This document shows positions 8,855 to 17,764 of a stretch of 64,000 bases of DNA, one piece after another (position 1 is the first letter of the stretch; every line of letters starts with the position of its first letter). A program made the translations under genes and the position numbers. The notes below the pieces were generated by a model that was given only the letters and a program-made list of their open reading frames with translations, did not search any database and had not been told where the DNA came from. Origin of the DNA: Clostridia bacterium (GTDB lineage Bacteria; Bacillota; Clostridia; Oscillospirales; CAG-272); the NCBI GenBank assembly GCA_017942005.1, contig JAGAVJ010000049.1, positions 62,001 through 126,000 of the forward strand, written 5' to 3'.

Positions 8855-8916
8855 AGAAAGGAAGCTTTCGCCTCTGTCTCACATTTGCGGAATGTGCGAA
8901 AGCAACGGTGATCAAA
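8855..8916 (+). promoter_or_regulatory. SD-hairpin-start element of the DtxR-family gene
   Basis: AGAAAGGA (8855-8862) is followed by the stem GCTTTCGC (8864-8871) / GCGAAAGC (8896-8903), which holds an inner hairpin ACATT/AATGT. The linker AACGGTGATCAAA ends at ATG 8917. With the hairpin removed the SD lies 14 nt from the ATG. A GTG at 8908 is in frame. Confidence 0.65.
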
Positions 8917-9309
8917 ATGCAGCTTTTGGAATCCGGTGAAATGTACCTGGAAACCATTTATATTCTGTCAAAAAAAGGCGTCGTGCATTCTGTGGACGTC
9001 AGCGAATATATGAATTTTACCAAACCAAGCGTCAGCCGCGCCATTGGACTGCTGAAAGAAGGCGGTTATGTTCAGATGGAGAAAAACGGGGAATTGACAT
9101 TGACGGATGCAGGACGCAGAGTTGCGGAAAATATCTATGAAAAGCACTGTGTCATTACCGCATTTTTGACGTCTCTCGGTGTTGACCCGGACATCGCAGT
9201 AGAGGATGCATGCAAAATGGAGCACTACATCAGTGATGCATCCTTCAAAGCAATCAAGGATTACGCCGAACAGTATGTAAACAAGCAGAACCAAACGGAA
9301 ACGCACTGA
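8917..9309 (+). CDS. DtxR/MntR-family metal-dependent repressor
   Basis: A 130-residue cytoplasmic regulator. The N-terminal winged helix (MYLETIYILSKKGVVHSVDVSEYMNFTKPSVSRAIGLL is continuous in the protein) contains the recognition helix around residues 35-45. The second half, with EKHCVITAFLTSLGV and the metal-ligand motif DACKMEHYIS, is the dimerisation and metal-binding domain. It lacks the SH3 domain of DtxR, like MntR. Iron or manganese control is likely from the family; no metal transporter is adjacent. It lies 83 bp after the beta-helix gene on the same strand. Confidence 0.88.
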   Translation: MQLLESGEMYLETIYILSKKGVVHSVDVSEYMNFTKPSVSRAIGLLKEGGYVQMEKNGELTLTDAGRRVAENIYEKHCVITAFLTSLGVDPDIAVEDACKMEHYISDASFKAIKDYAEQYVNKQNQTETH

Positions 9310-9339
9310 AACAACGGTGATCCATTAAATCATGTAAGT

Positions 9340-9536
9340 TCAATAAATCGCTCCCCGGGATTTTTTGAAAAAAATCCCCGCCGCTGGGGCATCCCCCAAA
9401 AACTTTCAAACAAATAAATCGCCAAAATGTTGTGCAAACGCAACGAAAACACGCAAACTTTTAGCTTCGTTTTTTCATTTAAAAGTTTTTGCGGAGGAGT
9501 TTGAGGAGGTGCTTTTTTCAAAAAGCATCTCCTCAT
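9340..9536. repeat. Dispersed palindromic repeat, copy 3 (long form)
   Basis: A long copy with two palindromes. GGGATTTTTT...AAATCCC (9357-9378) is followed by the word CCGCCGCTGGGGCATCCCCC. After about 100 variable bases comes GTTTTTGCGGAGGAGTTTG and the hairpin TGAGGAGGTGC...GCATCTCCTCA (9502-9535). It lies between convergent genes and is probably used as terminator. Confidence 0.75.
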
Positions 9537-9560
9537 ATGATACTTACGTTAAAAATATCA

Positions 9561-9602
9561 AAGCTGCTGCAAGCCTGCCCCGAAGGGTGCTTGCAGCAGC
9601 TT
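9561..9602. terminator. Bidirectional terminator hairpin
   Basis: A perfect 14-bp stem, AAGCTGCTGCAAGC / GCTTGCAGCAGCTT, between the convergent DtxR-family and alpha-mannosidase genes. Confidence 0.7.
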
Positions 9603-9642
9603 TCATTAATACGAGATTGCCGTTTATACCGTACCGTTACAA

Positions 9643-12189
9643 TTAAATCAGGAATGCGGATTCTTCTGTCAGTGTGCCATGACTGTATTTTACGGTTTTT
9701 GCTTCATAGGCGCCAAAGGAAAGCGTGATTTCACTGTCTCCCATGGTGCAGGTGCATGTATGAGAATGCCGGTCGTTGTTCATAAGCCGCAGCAGATAGG
9801 CGTCTTCCGTGTCCGTATTGTTCCATGTCTGCTGCTTCATGGTAATCAGCACAATGTTCCGGTCGGAAAGCGTTGGTACAATGTGCGCGTTCTCCGCTGC
9901 CGCAGTTTGCGCCGAGGAGTTCTCTTCCCCCAAAAGACCCGTGTCCCATGGAAACACATTGCATGCATACGGCGGCACATTGTATTCCGCAGCAAGACGC
10001 TCCAGCGTCTCTTCCTTTGCAGTTGTGAAACGGAAGAAGAAATTCCGCTCGCCGAGGTCCATCTTCTTGACAAATTTGTCGTGCGGAATGATTTCGCGGT
10101 CGCCAATCGGATGCGCACAATACGATACTCCGCGCACAAGCGACATGGAAAGAACGCCGTCCTTGTACGAGGAACCGTAGGTACCGCGGTTGAAAAGAAC
10201 CGTCACATCATCGCTGCCCCCACAGGTTCTTACACCCACAAACCGCTGCGCGACATTTTCTCTGCCGTTTTTATACAGCTCCTCGGTACCAAACGCAGTT
10301 TGACCAAGAACCTCACCCGCTGCTGTCAGCGGGAACGCCAATTTGACCATATGATCTGCATCCTGCATAAAGACGTCTGCCCGGATATCAATGGAGGGGT
10401 TTGTCTTATACAGCGTGTACTCCATACGCACCTTGGTGTTTTTATGCTGGAAATAGCATTCAACCTTGGTATAGACGCATCCGTCCTCTGCAATCTGAAT
10501 CGGCGACATGCCAACAAACGGTCCCTCAGAAATGACACCTGTGCTGTCCGGCGTATACAGGGTAAACGGCGTCGGATGATCCCCCATGCCGGAAAGCTGA
10601 AATGCCTGCATTCCCCACGGGTCCGGCGTATCGTCGTACATGACGGGAAGACCGGCGCCGACAACGCCAAGGTAAGGCGTTCCGGAAATCAGCTCCACAC
10701 CGTTCAGTGCAAAGGAACGCAGAAGACCCGTCTTACCATCGATTTCCACATGTTTTGTAATTCTGTTTCCGCTGTCAGGCACTTCACAGTCAAAGCAGAT
10801 ATCGTCTCCGCATAAAAGCGGCGTCTTTGGCTGAGCGGGAACATAATCGACATACACCGAGAATCTCGTCACATCCAGCGGCGCAAGCGGCGCACGGAAT
10901 ACAAACCGTTTTCTCCAGTCAAGGTTCAGGTTGCTTTCTTCCTTGATCACCTGTGCCTTAATTTCCTCTCCCGCCGCGTTGTAAACACGCATTCTGGAGC
11001 ATATTTCATCCGACCAGTTCTGGTCAGAGAGCATCATTTCACAAACAATTTCCGTGTCCCATTCATACGGCTGCGGGTTGAATACCATGATCGGGAATTC
11101 CCCTTCCGCTGCCCGCGGCATAGAAGAGGACATTGCAAAAAATGCACGTGCCCGCAGACGGTTCAAGGTCAAAAGACCGTGCTGCAATAACCGCAAACCG
11201 TTGTCTTCTCCGGCACGAATCGCACTGCCGGGCAAAACATCATGAAATTCCGCATTCAAAAGATCCTCTGTCGCATCGTCCAGTTCTTCTTTCGGATATG
11301 CAATCAATCCTCTCATTGCAGCGACAGAACACAGCTTTTCTGTCATGTAAAGGGTATTTTCAAGTTCTGCGTGCTTCTGCTTGACAAGCGTCATAGAGGT
11401 GTAGCAGCCGGGCATGGCAATGCGCAGCGCACCGCGGTGCACAACTTCCGGATTGATCTTTGCAAAGAACTGCTCCGGCGTGGAGTGCAGAATCGTCATG
11501 TCGTCCCCAAGCTCTTTCTGCATCGCTTCAATCGCCGCTAAGTCCTTTCTTGACGGTCCGCCGCCGTGGTTTCCGACACCCCACAGCACACAGACGGTAT
11601 CGCCCTCCTGTGCATTCGCACGGTCACGAATCGCCTGCGCCGCACCGCCAAGCGGGGTATTGTATCCAAACGGAGACGCATACACCTTGATGCGGCTGCC
11701 GTCCACGCCTTCCCAGACAAAGGTACGTGCGGGAATCGGGTCGTCGCCTGCACGGGTTAAAATACAGCTGTCCTGACCGCACTTTGCCATAATCTGCGGC
11801 AGCCCCCAAGAATGACCGAACGCATCAAAATTGATTGCCGTTGTCGGATTGACACCAAACTTTTCCATGAAATACCGATGTCCGAATTGAATCTGGCGAA
11901 CAAAGCTTTCACCCTGCGGCATATTGCAGTCCGGCTGCAAGTACCATCCGCCCATGATATGCCATCTGCCTTCTCGAATCAGCTTTTTGATTTCGGAAAA
12001 CAGTCCCGGTGCATATTCCTCAATGTATTTATACAGCGTCACTTCATTGTGACAGAAAATGTAGTCAAAATCCTTTGCCAGATCAACCGCGGAACGGAAG
12101 GTGGAAAGTGCGGCTGCCGCGCCCTCTTCCCATTCCCACTGCCAGATCGGGTCGAGGTGGGCATTACAGATCAAATGTACTTCTTTCAT
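9643..12189 (-). CDS. GH38 family alpha-mannosidase
   Basis: An 848-residue glycoside hydrolase family 38 enzyme that hydrolyses alpha-linked mannosides with retention. The zinc-site opening HLICNAHLDPIWQWEWEEG (residues 4-22) and the nucleophile motif INFDAFGHS (near residue 120) are present, then a central helical domain and C-terminal beta-sandwich domains. There is no signal peptide, so it acts in the cytoplasm on imported mannosides. The start is taken at ATG 12189 (MKEVHLICNAHLD); the GTG codons at 12201 and 12198 belong to the start-element linker. Neighbouring beta-helix and solute-binding genes fit a glycan-using lifestyle. Confidence 0.93.
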   Translation of the reverse strand: MKEVHLICNAHLDPIWQWEWEEGAAAALSTFRSAVDLAKDFDYIFCHNEVTLYKYIEEYAPGLFSEIKKLIREGRWHIMGGWYLQPDCNMPQGESFVRQIQFGHRYFMEKFGVNPTTAINFDAFGHSWGLPQIMAKCGQDSCILTRAGDDPIPARTFVWEGVDGSRIKVYASPFGYNTPLGGAAQAIRDRANAQEGDTVCVLWGVGNHGGGPSRKDLAAIEAMQKELGDDMTILHSTPEQFFAKINPEVVHRGALRIAMPGCYTSMTLVKQKHAELENTLYMTEKLCSVAAMRGLIAYPKEELDDATEDLLNAEFHDVLPGSAIRAGEDNGLRLLQHGLLTLNRLRARAFFAMSSSMPRAAEGEFPIMVFNPQPYEWDTEIVCEMMLSDQNWSDEICSRMRVYNAAGEEIKAQVIKEESNLNLDWRKRFVFRAPLAPLDVTRFSVYVDYVPAQPKTPLLCGDDICFDCEVPDSGNRITKHVEIDGKTGLLRSFALNGVELISGTPYLGVVGAGLPVMYDDTPDPWGMQAFQLSGMGDHPTPFTLYTPDSTGVISEGPFVGMSPIQIAEDGCVYTKVECYFQHKNTKVRMEYTLYKTNPSIDIRADVFMQDADHMVKLAFPLTAAGEVLGQTAFGTEELYKNGRENVAQRFVGVRTCGGSDDVTVLFNRGTYGSSYKDGVLSMSLVRGVSYCAHPIGDREIIPHDKFVKKMDLGERNFFFRFTTAKEETLERLAAEYNVPPYACNVFPWDTGLLGEENSSAQTAAAENAHIVPTLSDRNIVLITMKQQTWNNTDTEDAYLLRLMNNDRHSHTCTCTMGDSEITLSFGAYEAKTVKYSHGTLTEESAFLI

Positions 12190-12232
12190 AATAATCACCA
12201 CAACTTTTGTATAGACAATAGTTATCCTTTCT
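12190..12232 (-). promoter_or_regulatory. SD-hairpin-start element of the GH38 gene
   Basis: AGAAAGGA is followed by a stem AACT-A-TTGT / ACAA-A-AGTT (12202-12223, one internal mismatch), then the linker GTGGTGATTATT and ATG 12189. The SD lies 13 nt from the ATG without the hairpin. Confidence 0.6.
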
Positions 12233-12233
12233 T

Positions 12234-13004
12234 TTATAAAGGTTTGTATTTCTTTGGAATGACGCCTGACTTGAGACTTTTGCAGCCACCCGAAAGCAAG
12301 TCCATTACACAGGTACGCGCCATGAGAATTCCGGCTGCCGGAGGAACAAACGGCGTACTTGCAGGAATGGAACGGCGTCCTTTTGCCAAAAGCTCCTCCG
12401 TCTGTGTGACGTCCGGCTGCTGCGGCATTTCATCTGACCATACCACGCGGTAATGACAGTAGCCGCGCTTTTTGCATTCCAGACGCATGACACGGGCAAG
12501 CGGACACACCGATGTTTTGGAAATGTCGCTGACCTGCAGCCGCGTGGGGTCGGTTTTGTTGCCTGTGCCAAGACATGCAAGCAGCGGCGTTCCCGCTTCT
12601 GCGCAGCAATCAATCAAAAGGAGCTTTGACGTCACCGTATCAATACAGTCAAGAACATAATCATATGCGGAAAAATCAAAGGCAGATGCGGTATCACGGT
12701 CAAAAAAACAGGTCCTTCTGTGCAGCTTCAAGTCCGGATTGACCGCAAGAAGGCGTTCTGCCGCCGCTTCGGTTTTCACCATACCGGTTGTATATGCAGT
12801 TGCAAACAGCTGACGGTTACGATTGGTATTCGATACTGTATCGTTGTCACAAATGGTCAGCTGCCCGACGCCTGCGCGTACCAACGTCTCTGCCGCCTGA
12901 CCGCCAACGCCGCCCAAGCCAAACACCGCGACATGTGCACATGCAAGACATTCCATCCCCTGCGCGCCAAACAGCATCTGTGTGCGGGCAAAAATCGATT
13001 CCAT
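12234..13004 (-). CDS. tcdA: tRNA threonylcarbamoyladenosine dehydratase
   Basis: A 256-residue ThiF/MoeB-type E1-like enzyme that uses ATP to cyclise t6A37 of tRNA to ct6A. The nucleotide-binding loop VAVFGLGGVGGQAAETLVR (residues 25-43), the arginine-finger region NTNRNRQLFA and the Asp-rich YDYVLDCIDTVTSK segment are visible. The C-terminal RRSIPASTPFVPPAAGILMA is characteristic of TcdA. It is upstream of the GH38 gene on the same strand with only 45 bp between, so co-transcription is likely although the functions are unrelated. Confidence 0.92.
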   Translation of the reverse strand: MESIFARTQMLFGAQGMECLACAHVAVFGLGGVGGQAAETLVRAGVGQLTICDNDTVSNTNRNRQLFATAYTTGMVKTEAAAERLLAVNPDLKLHRRTCFFDRDTASAFDFSAYDYVLDCIDTVTSKLLLIDCCAEAGTPLLACLGTGNKTDPTRLQVSDISKTSVCPLARVMRLECKKRGYCHYRVVWSDEMPQQPDVTQTEELLAKGRRSIPASTPFVPPAAGILMARTCVMDLLSGGCKSLKSGVIPKKYKPL

Positions 13005-13134
13005 TGGATTTTTTGTTTCCTTTCTGTTCTGACGTTGTCTGGCAGACCCGCGGAGCCGGGAACTGTTACAGCGGTTCTATCATCTGTTTTCTATTTTTCG
13101 GTCCTGCTTTTTCAAAGTCATGAAAATTTTTCTC

Positions 13135-13163
13135 ATTATATCATGAATTCTTTATTTTGTCAA
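13135..13163 (-). promoter_or_regulatory. Sigma-A promoter of tcdA
   Basis: TTGACA (13158-13163) and TATAAT (13135-13140) on the minus strand, 17-bp spacer. A fragment of the dispersed repeat (GAGGAAAACTTTTGAAAAGG..., 13194-13230) lies just upstream, between this and the azlC promoter. I see nothing else in the gap 13005-13386. Confidence 0.8.
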
Positions 13164-13289
13164 TGTGGGAAATTGCACAACATAAAGAACCAATGAGGAA
13201 AACTTTTGAAAAGGTTTCCCTGAAACGCCTATCAAAGCTGTTTTTAGGACACGCATTCCAAAGAAATCCTGCTGTTGTTTCAAAACGAC

Positions 13290-13318
13290 TTGTATTTTCT
13301 GAAATTTTATGCTATAAT
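13290..13318 (+). promoter_or_regulatory. Sigma-A promoter of azlCD
   Basis: TTGTAT (13290-13295), a 17-bp spacer and TATAAT (13313-13318), 69 bp ahead of the azlC start. Confidence 0.75.
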
Positions 13319-13386
13319 TTTACAGAAATATTCATTTGTCCGATACCAATATAAAAGACTTCATTCAAACAGAAAGAACATACAAA

Positions 13387-14223
13387 ATGAACCCTTCCAA
13401 AACCAAATTTTCAACACAGCAGAACCAAAGGAAGCAAGCGCTGCAAAAGGCATTTCCGCATACACTGCCGATTATGGCAGGATTTTTATTTCTTGGTATG
13501 ACGCTTGGCATTCTCATGCGCACAAGCGGTCTGCCCGTCTGGTTTCCGATGCTGTGTTCCTGTGTGATCTACGCAGGCTCCGCAGAATTTGTCACTGCAA
13601 GTCTGCTGCTTGCACCCCTCCATCCGCTGCAAACCTTTCTGATTATTTTCATGCTGAACGCCCGCCACCTGTTCTACGGCATCTCCATGCTGGAAAAATA
13701 CCGCGATATCCACGGACGAAAGAAATTCTTTTTAATCTACGGTCTGTCCGACGAGACCTTTTCCATCAACTGCTCTGTCACAGTGCCGCATGGCGTTGAC
13801 CGCACGTCGTTTTACGAAAGCGTCACATGGCTTGACCGGCTGTACTGGTTTTCCGGCTGTACCATCGGTGCGCTTGCCGGCTCCTTTTTCCCATTTCCTA
13901 CAAAAGGACTGGATTTCGTCATGACCGCAATGTTCGTCGTCATTTTGCTGGAACAGCTGCAAAAAAAGGAAAACATCCCATCAGCTGTCATCGGCATTGC
14001 CGCTTCACTCCTGTCGCTTCTTCTGTTCGGCGCCGACCGCTTCATGCTCCCGGCAATGCTCTGCATTCTTGTCTGCCTTGCCGTCGGACAAAAGCCGTTG
14101 GATGCGTATTATCAGCGTCATGCACCTGTACAGGCGCTCACGCCCGACCATCCATCCGGCAATACCGCAAACACAGAAACAGCGAAAAACAGCGCAAATG
14201 AAAAAGGGGGAGATGCCGAATGA
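13387..14223 (+). CDS. azlC: AzlC family branched-chain amino acid exporter subunit
   Basis: A 278-residue membrane protein with about seven helices. The family signature [14 protein letters not shown] and [13 protein letters not shown] (near residues 60-105) is clear. AzlC with AzlD forms an exporter for branched-chain amino acids or their analogues. The Ser/Asn-rich C-terminal tail is unusually long and polar. ATG 13387 is preferred because AGAAAGAAC lies ahead of it; the TTG at 13336 is in frame but close to the -10 box. Its stop overlaps the start of azlD. Confidence 0.9.
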   Translation: MNPSKTKFSTQQNQRKQALQKAFPHTLPIMAGFLFLGMTLGILMRTSGLPVWFPMLCSCVIYAGSAEFVTASLLLAPLHPLQTFLIIFMLNARHLFYGISMLEKYRDIHGRKKFFLIYGLSDETFSINCSVTVPHGVDRTSFYESVTWLDRLYWFSGCTIGALAGSFFPFPTKGLDFVMTAMFVVILLEQLQKKENIPSAVIGIAASLLSLLLFGADRFMLPAMLCILVCLAVGQKPLDAYYQRHAPVQALTPDHPSGNTANTETAKNSANEKGGDAE

Positions 14224-14558
14224 TGACACTGACAGAGCAGCTGCTCACCATTGCCATCGTTGTGCTTGCCACAATGATCACACGCTTTACTCCGTTTCTT
14301 CTGTTTCGTTCCGGCGATGGACGTAAAACACCGCCGTTTGTCAAGTACCTCGGACGTGTTCTTCCAGCTGCGGTCTTTGGTATGCTTGTGGTATACTGCT
14401 TTAAGTCGACGCCGATTCTGTCCGCCCCTTACGGACTTCCGGAGCTGATTGCCGCGCTCATCGTAATCCTTCTGCATTTATGGAAAAAACAGATGCTGCT
14501 GTCCATTTCCGTCGGTACAGTTGTCTACATGGTGCTTGTACAAGTTGTATTCGCATAA
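14220..14558 (+). CDS. azlD: AzlD family exporter subunit
   Basis: A 112-residue protein with three to four helices, the small partner of AzlC. The sequence [14 protein letters not shown] and [18 protein letters not shown] is typical. The ATGATG start overlaps the TGA of azlC, and GGGGGAG lies upstream, so translation is coupled. It is followed by a long dispersed-repeat region. Confidence 0.9.
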   Translation: MMTLTEQLLTIAIVVLATMITRFTPFLLFRSGDGRKTPPFVKYLGRVLPAAVFGMLVVYCFKSTPILSAPYGLPELIAALIVILLHLWKKQMLLSISVGTVVYMVLVQVVFA

Positions 14559-14575
14559 CACAATTACTTTAAAAA

Positions 14576-14977
14576 AACGTGAGTTCGATAAGAACGCGCT
14601 CTTTCGGGCTGTCGCATTAACATGCGCCATCCTATAAAATTCGCCTTTTCGCTTTTCCAAGCGAAAAGGCGAATTTGGATCACTTCGTGATCCCGGGGTG
14701 TTGCAAGTTGAAAACTTGCAACACCCCCGCCGCTTGGGCATCCCCAAAAAACTTTCAAACGAATAACCTGACAATGTATTGCGCAAATATAACAAAAATG
14801 TATAAACTTTTCGTTGTTTTATCTAATGAATGTTTTTTAAAAGGGGTATGTGGAAAAGTTTTCCCCATAAATCCATCGAACTCGTGTTTAAAAAAACGTT
14901 TTACGCCAACCATTAAAAAGTTTTTGCAAGAGGAGTCTGAGGAGACGCTTTTTTTCAAAAAGCGTCTCCTCAGTGTT
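14576..14977. repeat. Dispersed palindromic repeat, copy 5 (longest form)
   Basis: The fullest copy fills the whole gap between azlD and rqcH. Module A: GGGCTGTCGCAT, CATCCTATAAAATTCGCC and a long hairpin of AATTCGCCTTTTCGCTTTT with its complement (14637-14674), then GGATCACTTCGTGATCC. Module B: TTGCAAGTTGAAAACTTGCAA and CGCCGCTTGGGCATCCCC. Module C: a GGAAAAGTTTTCC palindrome and AAAAGTTTTTGCAAGAGGAG, then the terminal hairpin. Module A recurs almost unchanged at 43320-43414. Confidence 0.8.
14938..14972. terminator. Bidirectional terminator ending the repeat
   Basis: TGAGGAGACGC and GCGTCTCCTCA form a perfect stem extended by T/A-rich arms, between the convergent azlD and rqcH genes. Confidence 0.8.
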
Positions 14978-14978
14978 C

Positions 14979-16757
14979 TCATATCCGTTTTTTCTGCGTG
15001 ACGCGCATCGCGTCTACCGTTTTTTCGTCGGGTGTTACATATGCCGACCAGTTTTTATGATAGATGACCATACCCGGTTTTGCCTGCGGCGGCTTTTTCA
15101 AATTGCGCACCTGCGTATAGTCAACCTCGACATGCTTTGCCTCTCCGGATTTGGAATAATACGCTGCAATGGTTGCCGCATCGGTATAATCCCGTTCCGG
15201 CACCGCTTCCCAATCCTCCCCGCAGAACATCACAACATGGGATCCGGGTTGATTTTTGATATGAAACCACATATCATTCTTTTGCGCCAGCTTGTGCGTG
15301 ATGTATTCGTTCTGGTGATTGTTCTTGCCGCACAATACACGGTATCCGTTCGTTGTGCAAAATTCCAGCGGCTTGACCGCTTTATTTTTTTGCTGTGCAA
15401 AGTTTTTCATACGGGAAGCGTAGCCGCTGTGGTACAGTTCATCCCGGATTTCATCCAAGTCTGCCTCGGTTTCCGCATGTGTCAGAGCATCAAATACGGT
15501 GTCGAGGTAGCCGATTTCTTCCTTTGCAAGCTGAATCTGTTCCGTCAGTGCAATTTCCGCATTTTTCGCTTTGTTATAGCGTTTATAAAACTTCTGCGCG
15601 TTCTGGGACGGTGTCAGGCGGTTGTCGAGCACCACACGCACCGTATCCATCGCTTCCGTTTCATAATCCACAAGGAATGCCTCGGTCATACCGCGCTGCA
15701 GCTGCCAGATATTGGAGGTGACAAGGTCGCCCCATTTCTTGAACTTCTCTTTTTCTGCACAGTCGGCAAGCTCCTTTTCCTGCTGATGAATCTTTTTTTG
15801 CAGACGTGCTTCTGCATTGGTCAGCAGCTTGAAGATATCCGCTGCACGCTGCTTGACACGGTCCACATGATCGCGTTCCGCAAAGAAACGGTCGATCAAC
15901 ACGCCAAAGCTCTCCACCGTTTCCGCCCGGATGCTGCTGCCGTACTGCATCGTTTCAAAAAATGTATATTCCACAGGTTTGCCATTTTCATCGGACAGAA
16001 GCACCGGCGTAAAACGTTCTGCGCGGATATCTTCAAACACAGCGGAAAATGTCTTCCATAATAATTGAGGCGGCATCATTTGCATTGGCACATCGGTTTT
16101 TCCGGCAACGCGGAACACCATTTCACGGGCAGTGACCGGTGCAATGCCAAGATAGCTGTTGACAAGAAACCGATCTGCCGTCTGCCCCGGGAACGCCTCT
16201 TTGCAGAGTGCCAAAAAACCGTCTTCCGTTTCGGTCAAAGGGTCGCGCTTTTCCTGTGCCGGGGGAAGCGCATACGTCATCCCCGGCAGCACCTGCCGTT
16301 TCTGGCTGGTGGAAAAATCCACCGGTTTCACGGCGTTCAGAATCTTGTCCTGTCCGTCGCAGAAGATGATATTGGAATACTTGCCCATGATTTCCGCATA
16401 AATGCGCCGCTCGCACAAAAAGCCCATTTCATCGCGGCACTCAAAGTGCAGTGCAATCACGCGCTCAAAACCCAATTGCCGGACCGCTGTCACACGCGCA
16501 CCGGAAAGATGCTTGCGCAGCAGCATACAAAACATCGGCGCTGTCATTGGGTTTTCCTTTTGCTGTGAAGTAAAATTGATATGCGGATTATTGTTTCCGG
16601 CAGAAATGCACACCCGCATATAGGTGCCGTCCGCCACACGAACCGCCAGTGTGATTTCATCCTTTTCCGGCTGTGATATTTTATCGACACGGCCGCCAAT
16701 CAGTTTTGAGCGCAGCTCTGCTGCAACTGCTGCGACCATGCCTGCGTCAAATGCCAT
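14979..16757 (-). CDS. rqcH: Rqc2 homolog RqcH (NFACT family)
   Basis: A 592-residue ribosome quality-control factor. In bacteria RqcH binds obstructed 50S subunits and recruits tRNA-Ala to add C-terminal alanine tails to stalled peptides. The NFACT-N domain starts MAFDAGMVAAVAAELRSKL with the VDKISQPEKDEI motif, a coiled-coil middle lies near residues 280-420, and NFACT-R contains MWFHIKNQPGSHVVM and the HVEVDYTQVRNLKKPPQAK tail. ATG 16757 is set by AAGGAGGA. It is the last gene of a same-strand series from trmK, 91 bp after the Nif3 gene. Confidence 0.94.
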   Translation of the reverse strand: MAFDAGMVAAVAAELRSKLIGGRVDKISQPEKDEITLAVRVADGTYMRVCISAGNNNPHINFTSQQKENPMTAPMFCMLLRKHLSGARVTAVRQLGFERVIALHFECRDEMGFLCERRIYAEIMGKYSNIIFCDGQDKILNAVKPVDFSTSQKRQVLPGMTYALPPAQEKRDPLTETEDGFLALCKEAFPGQTADRFLVNSYLGIAPVTAREMVFRVAGKTDVPMQMMPPQLLWKTFSAVFEDIRAERFTPVLLSDENGKPVEYTFFETMQYGSSIRAETVESFGVLIDRFFAERDHVDRVKQRAADIFKLLTNAEARLQKKIHQQEKELADCAEKEKFKKWGDLVTSNIWQLQRGMTEAFLVDYETEAMDTVRVVLDNRLTPSQNAQKFYKRYNKAKNAEIALTEQIQLAKEEIGYLDTVFDALTHAETEADLDEIRDELYHSGYASRMKNFAQQKNKAVKPLEFCTTNGYRVLCGKNNHQNEYITHKLAQKNDMWFHIKNQPGSHVVMFCGEDWEAVPERDYTDAATIAAYYSKSGEAKHVEVDYTQVRNLKKPPQAKPGMVIYHKNWSAYVTPDEKTVDAMRVTQKKRI

Positions 16758-16848
16758 ACAAATCCTCCTTCTGCTTCTGTATGTGTAGGTAATTGTATAT
16801 GTCTCTCAAATATCATCGCTCCGCCATTCGACAAACGACACGAGCGTA

Positions 16849-17622
16849 TTATATCGAAAGTACCTCGCACGGACACTCAGAAACCCCTGCCACCACATCC
16901 GGGAATTGCTGCGTGATCCACATTGCAAGCGTCTCCGTAACCGGATATTCCGTATAGTAATGTCCTGCCGCAACCACGTTCAGCCCTGCTTCCTTCGCCT
17001 CTAAAAATGCGTTGTAGCTCATAGTTCCGGTCAGAAAAGTGTCTGCACCGAAAGCAAGCGCTGCGCTCCAATCATCACTGCCGCTTCCGCCGAGAATTGC
17101 CACTTTTTGCACCGGCTTTTTTGCAGAGACAGCATGCAGCACAGGAGAACCGAGTGACGCCTTGATCTGTGCGCAGAAGCTTGCCAGCGGCAGCGCCGTT
17201 CCGTATTCCGCCAGTCGTCCCAGCGCTTCGCCGTTTTCTCCAAAGGTACCGGCGGGTGCAAGACCGAGCTTTCTGCAAAGGGTATCGTTCACCCCGCCCA
17301 CCGCTGCATCAAGACGGGTATGAAAGGACAAAACGGCAATCTTCTTTTCCATCAGACGCATCACAAGACGCGCTGTTCCATCATCCGCATGCAGTGCCGC
17401 AAGCTTGTGGAAGATCAGCGGATGATGCGACACGATGCAGTCGCATCCCTCCTCTTCCGCCTCTGCAATGGTGCGCTGTGTGATATCCAGTGCGCAAAGT
17501 ACCTTTGTAACCGGCGCATGTTTGTCCGGCACCAGCATCATACCGTCGTTGTCCCAGGAACAGGACAGGCTGCGCGGACATTTTCCGTCCAAAAATGTAT
17601 ATAAATCGTTAACCGTTGTCAT
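16849..17622 (-). CDS. Nif3-like dinuclear metal center protein
   Basis: A 257-residue Nif3/YqfO family protein. Metal ligands are expected in IVSHHPLIFH (near residue 65), SFHTRLDAAVGGVND and AGHYYTEYPV near the C-terminus; all are present. Its role is debated; annotations as GTP cyclohydrolase are not reliable. It follows trmK as in many Firmicutes (trmK-nif3), here separated by an HD protein and a methyltransferase. MTTVNDLYTFLD is the natural N-terminus; ATG 17634 and the frame up to 17685 run through the hairpin element. Confidence 0.9.
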   Translation of the reverse strand: MTTVNDLYTFLDGKCPRSLSCSWDNDGMMLVPDKHAPVTKVLCALDITQRTIAEAEEEGCDCIVSHHPLIFHKLAALHADDGTARLVMRLMEKKIAVLSFHTRLDAAVGGVNDTLCRKLGLAPAGTFGENGEALGRLAEYGTALPLASFCAQIKASLGSPVLHAVSAKKPVQKVAILGGSGSDDWSAALAFGADTFLTGTMSYNAFLEAKEAGLNVVAAGHYYTEYPVTETLAMWITQQFPDVVAGVSECPCEVLSI

Positions 17623-17667
17623 CGATATCGTCATCACTTTTCCGTTGGTAAAAGTGATCTCCTTTCT
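17623..17667 (-). promoter_or_regulatory. SD-hairpin-start element of the Nif3 gene
   Basis: AGAAAGGAG (17659-17667), a perfect stem ATCACTTTT / AAAAGTGAT (17633-17658), the linker GACGATATCG and ATG 17622. An in-frame ATG at 17634 sits at the stem base. The SD-ATG distance without the hairpin is 10-11 nt. The same stem sequence recurs at 23575-23599. Confidence 0.7.
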
Positions 17668-17764
17668 ATATTTTACAATCGTCAAATGCAGAACGCCGTT
17701 TAGTATTTGGTTTTATCGGATTCCAAACGGAACTTTCCGGTGGAACGTTCCAGTAGAAAGCACA

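Noticed and set aside
9679..10815. Plus-strand open frame of 378 codons
   Set aside because: Shadow of the GH38 alpha-mannosidase gene, which has clear catalytic motifs in the other strand.
14611..14694. Short peptides encoded by the dispersed repeats, often annotated as hypothetical proteins
   Set aside because: Frames differ among copies, stems vary by compensating changes and no RBS fits; they are non-coding repeats.
14973..16061. Long open frame of 362 codons on the plus strand
   Set aside because: It is entirely antisense to rqcH, which has full family motifs; no RBS and a composition typical of a shadow frame.
17634..17685. Longer Nif3 start at 17685
   Set aside because: That frame reads through the SD AGAAAGGAG and the perfect hairpin, so it is leader RNA rather than coding.
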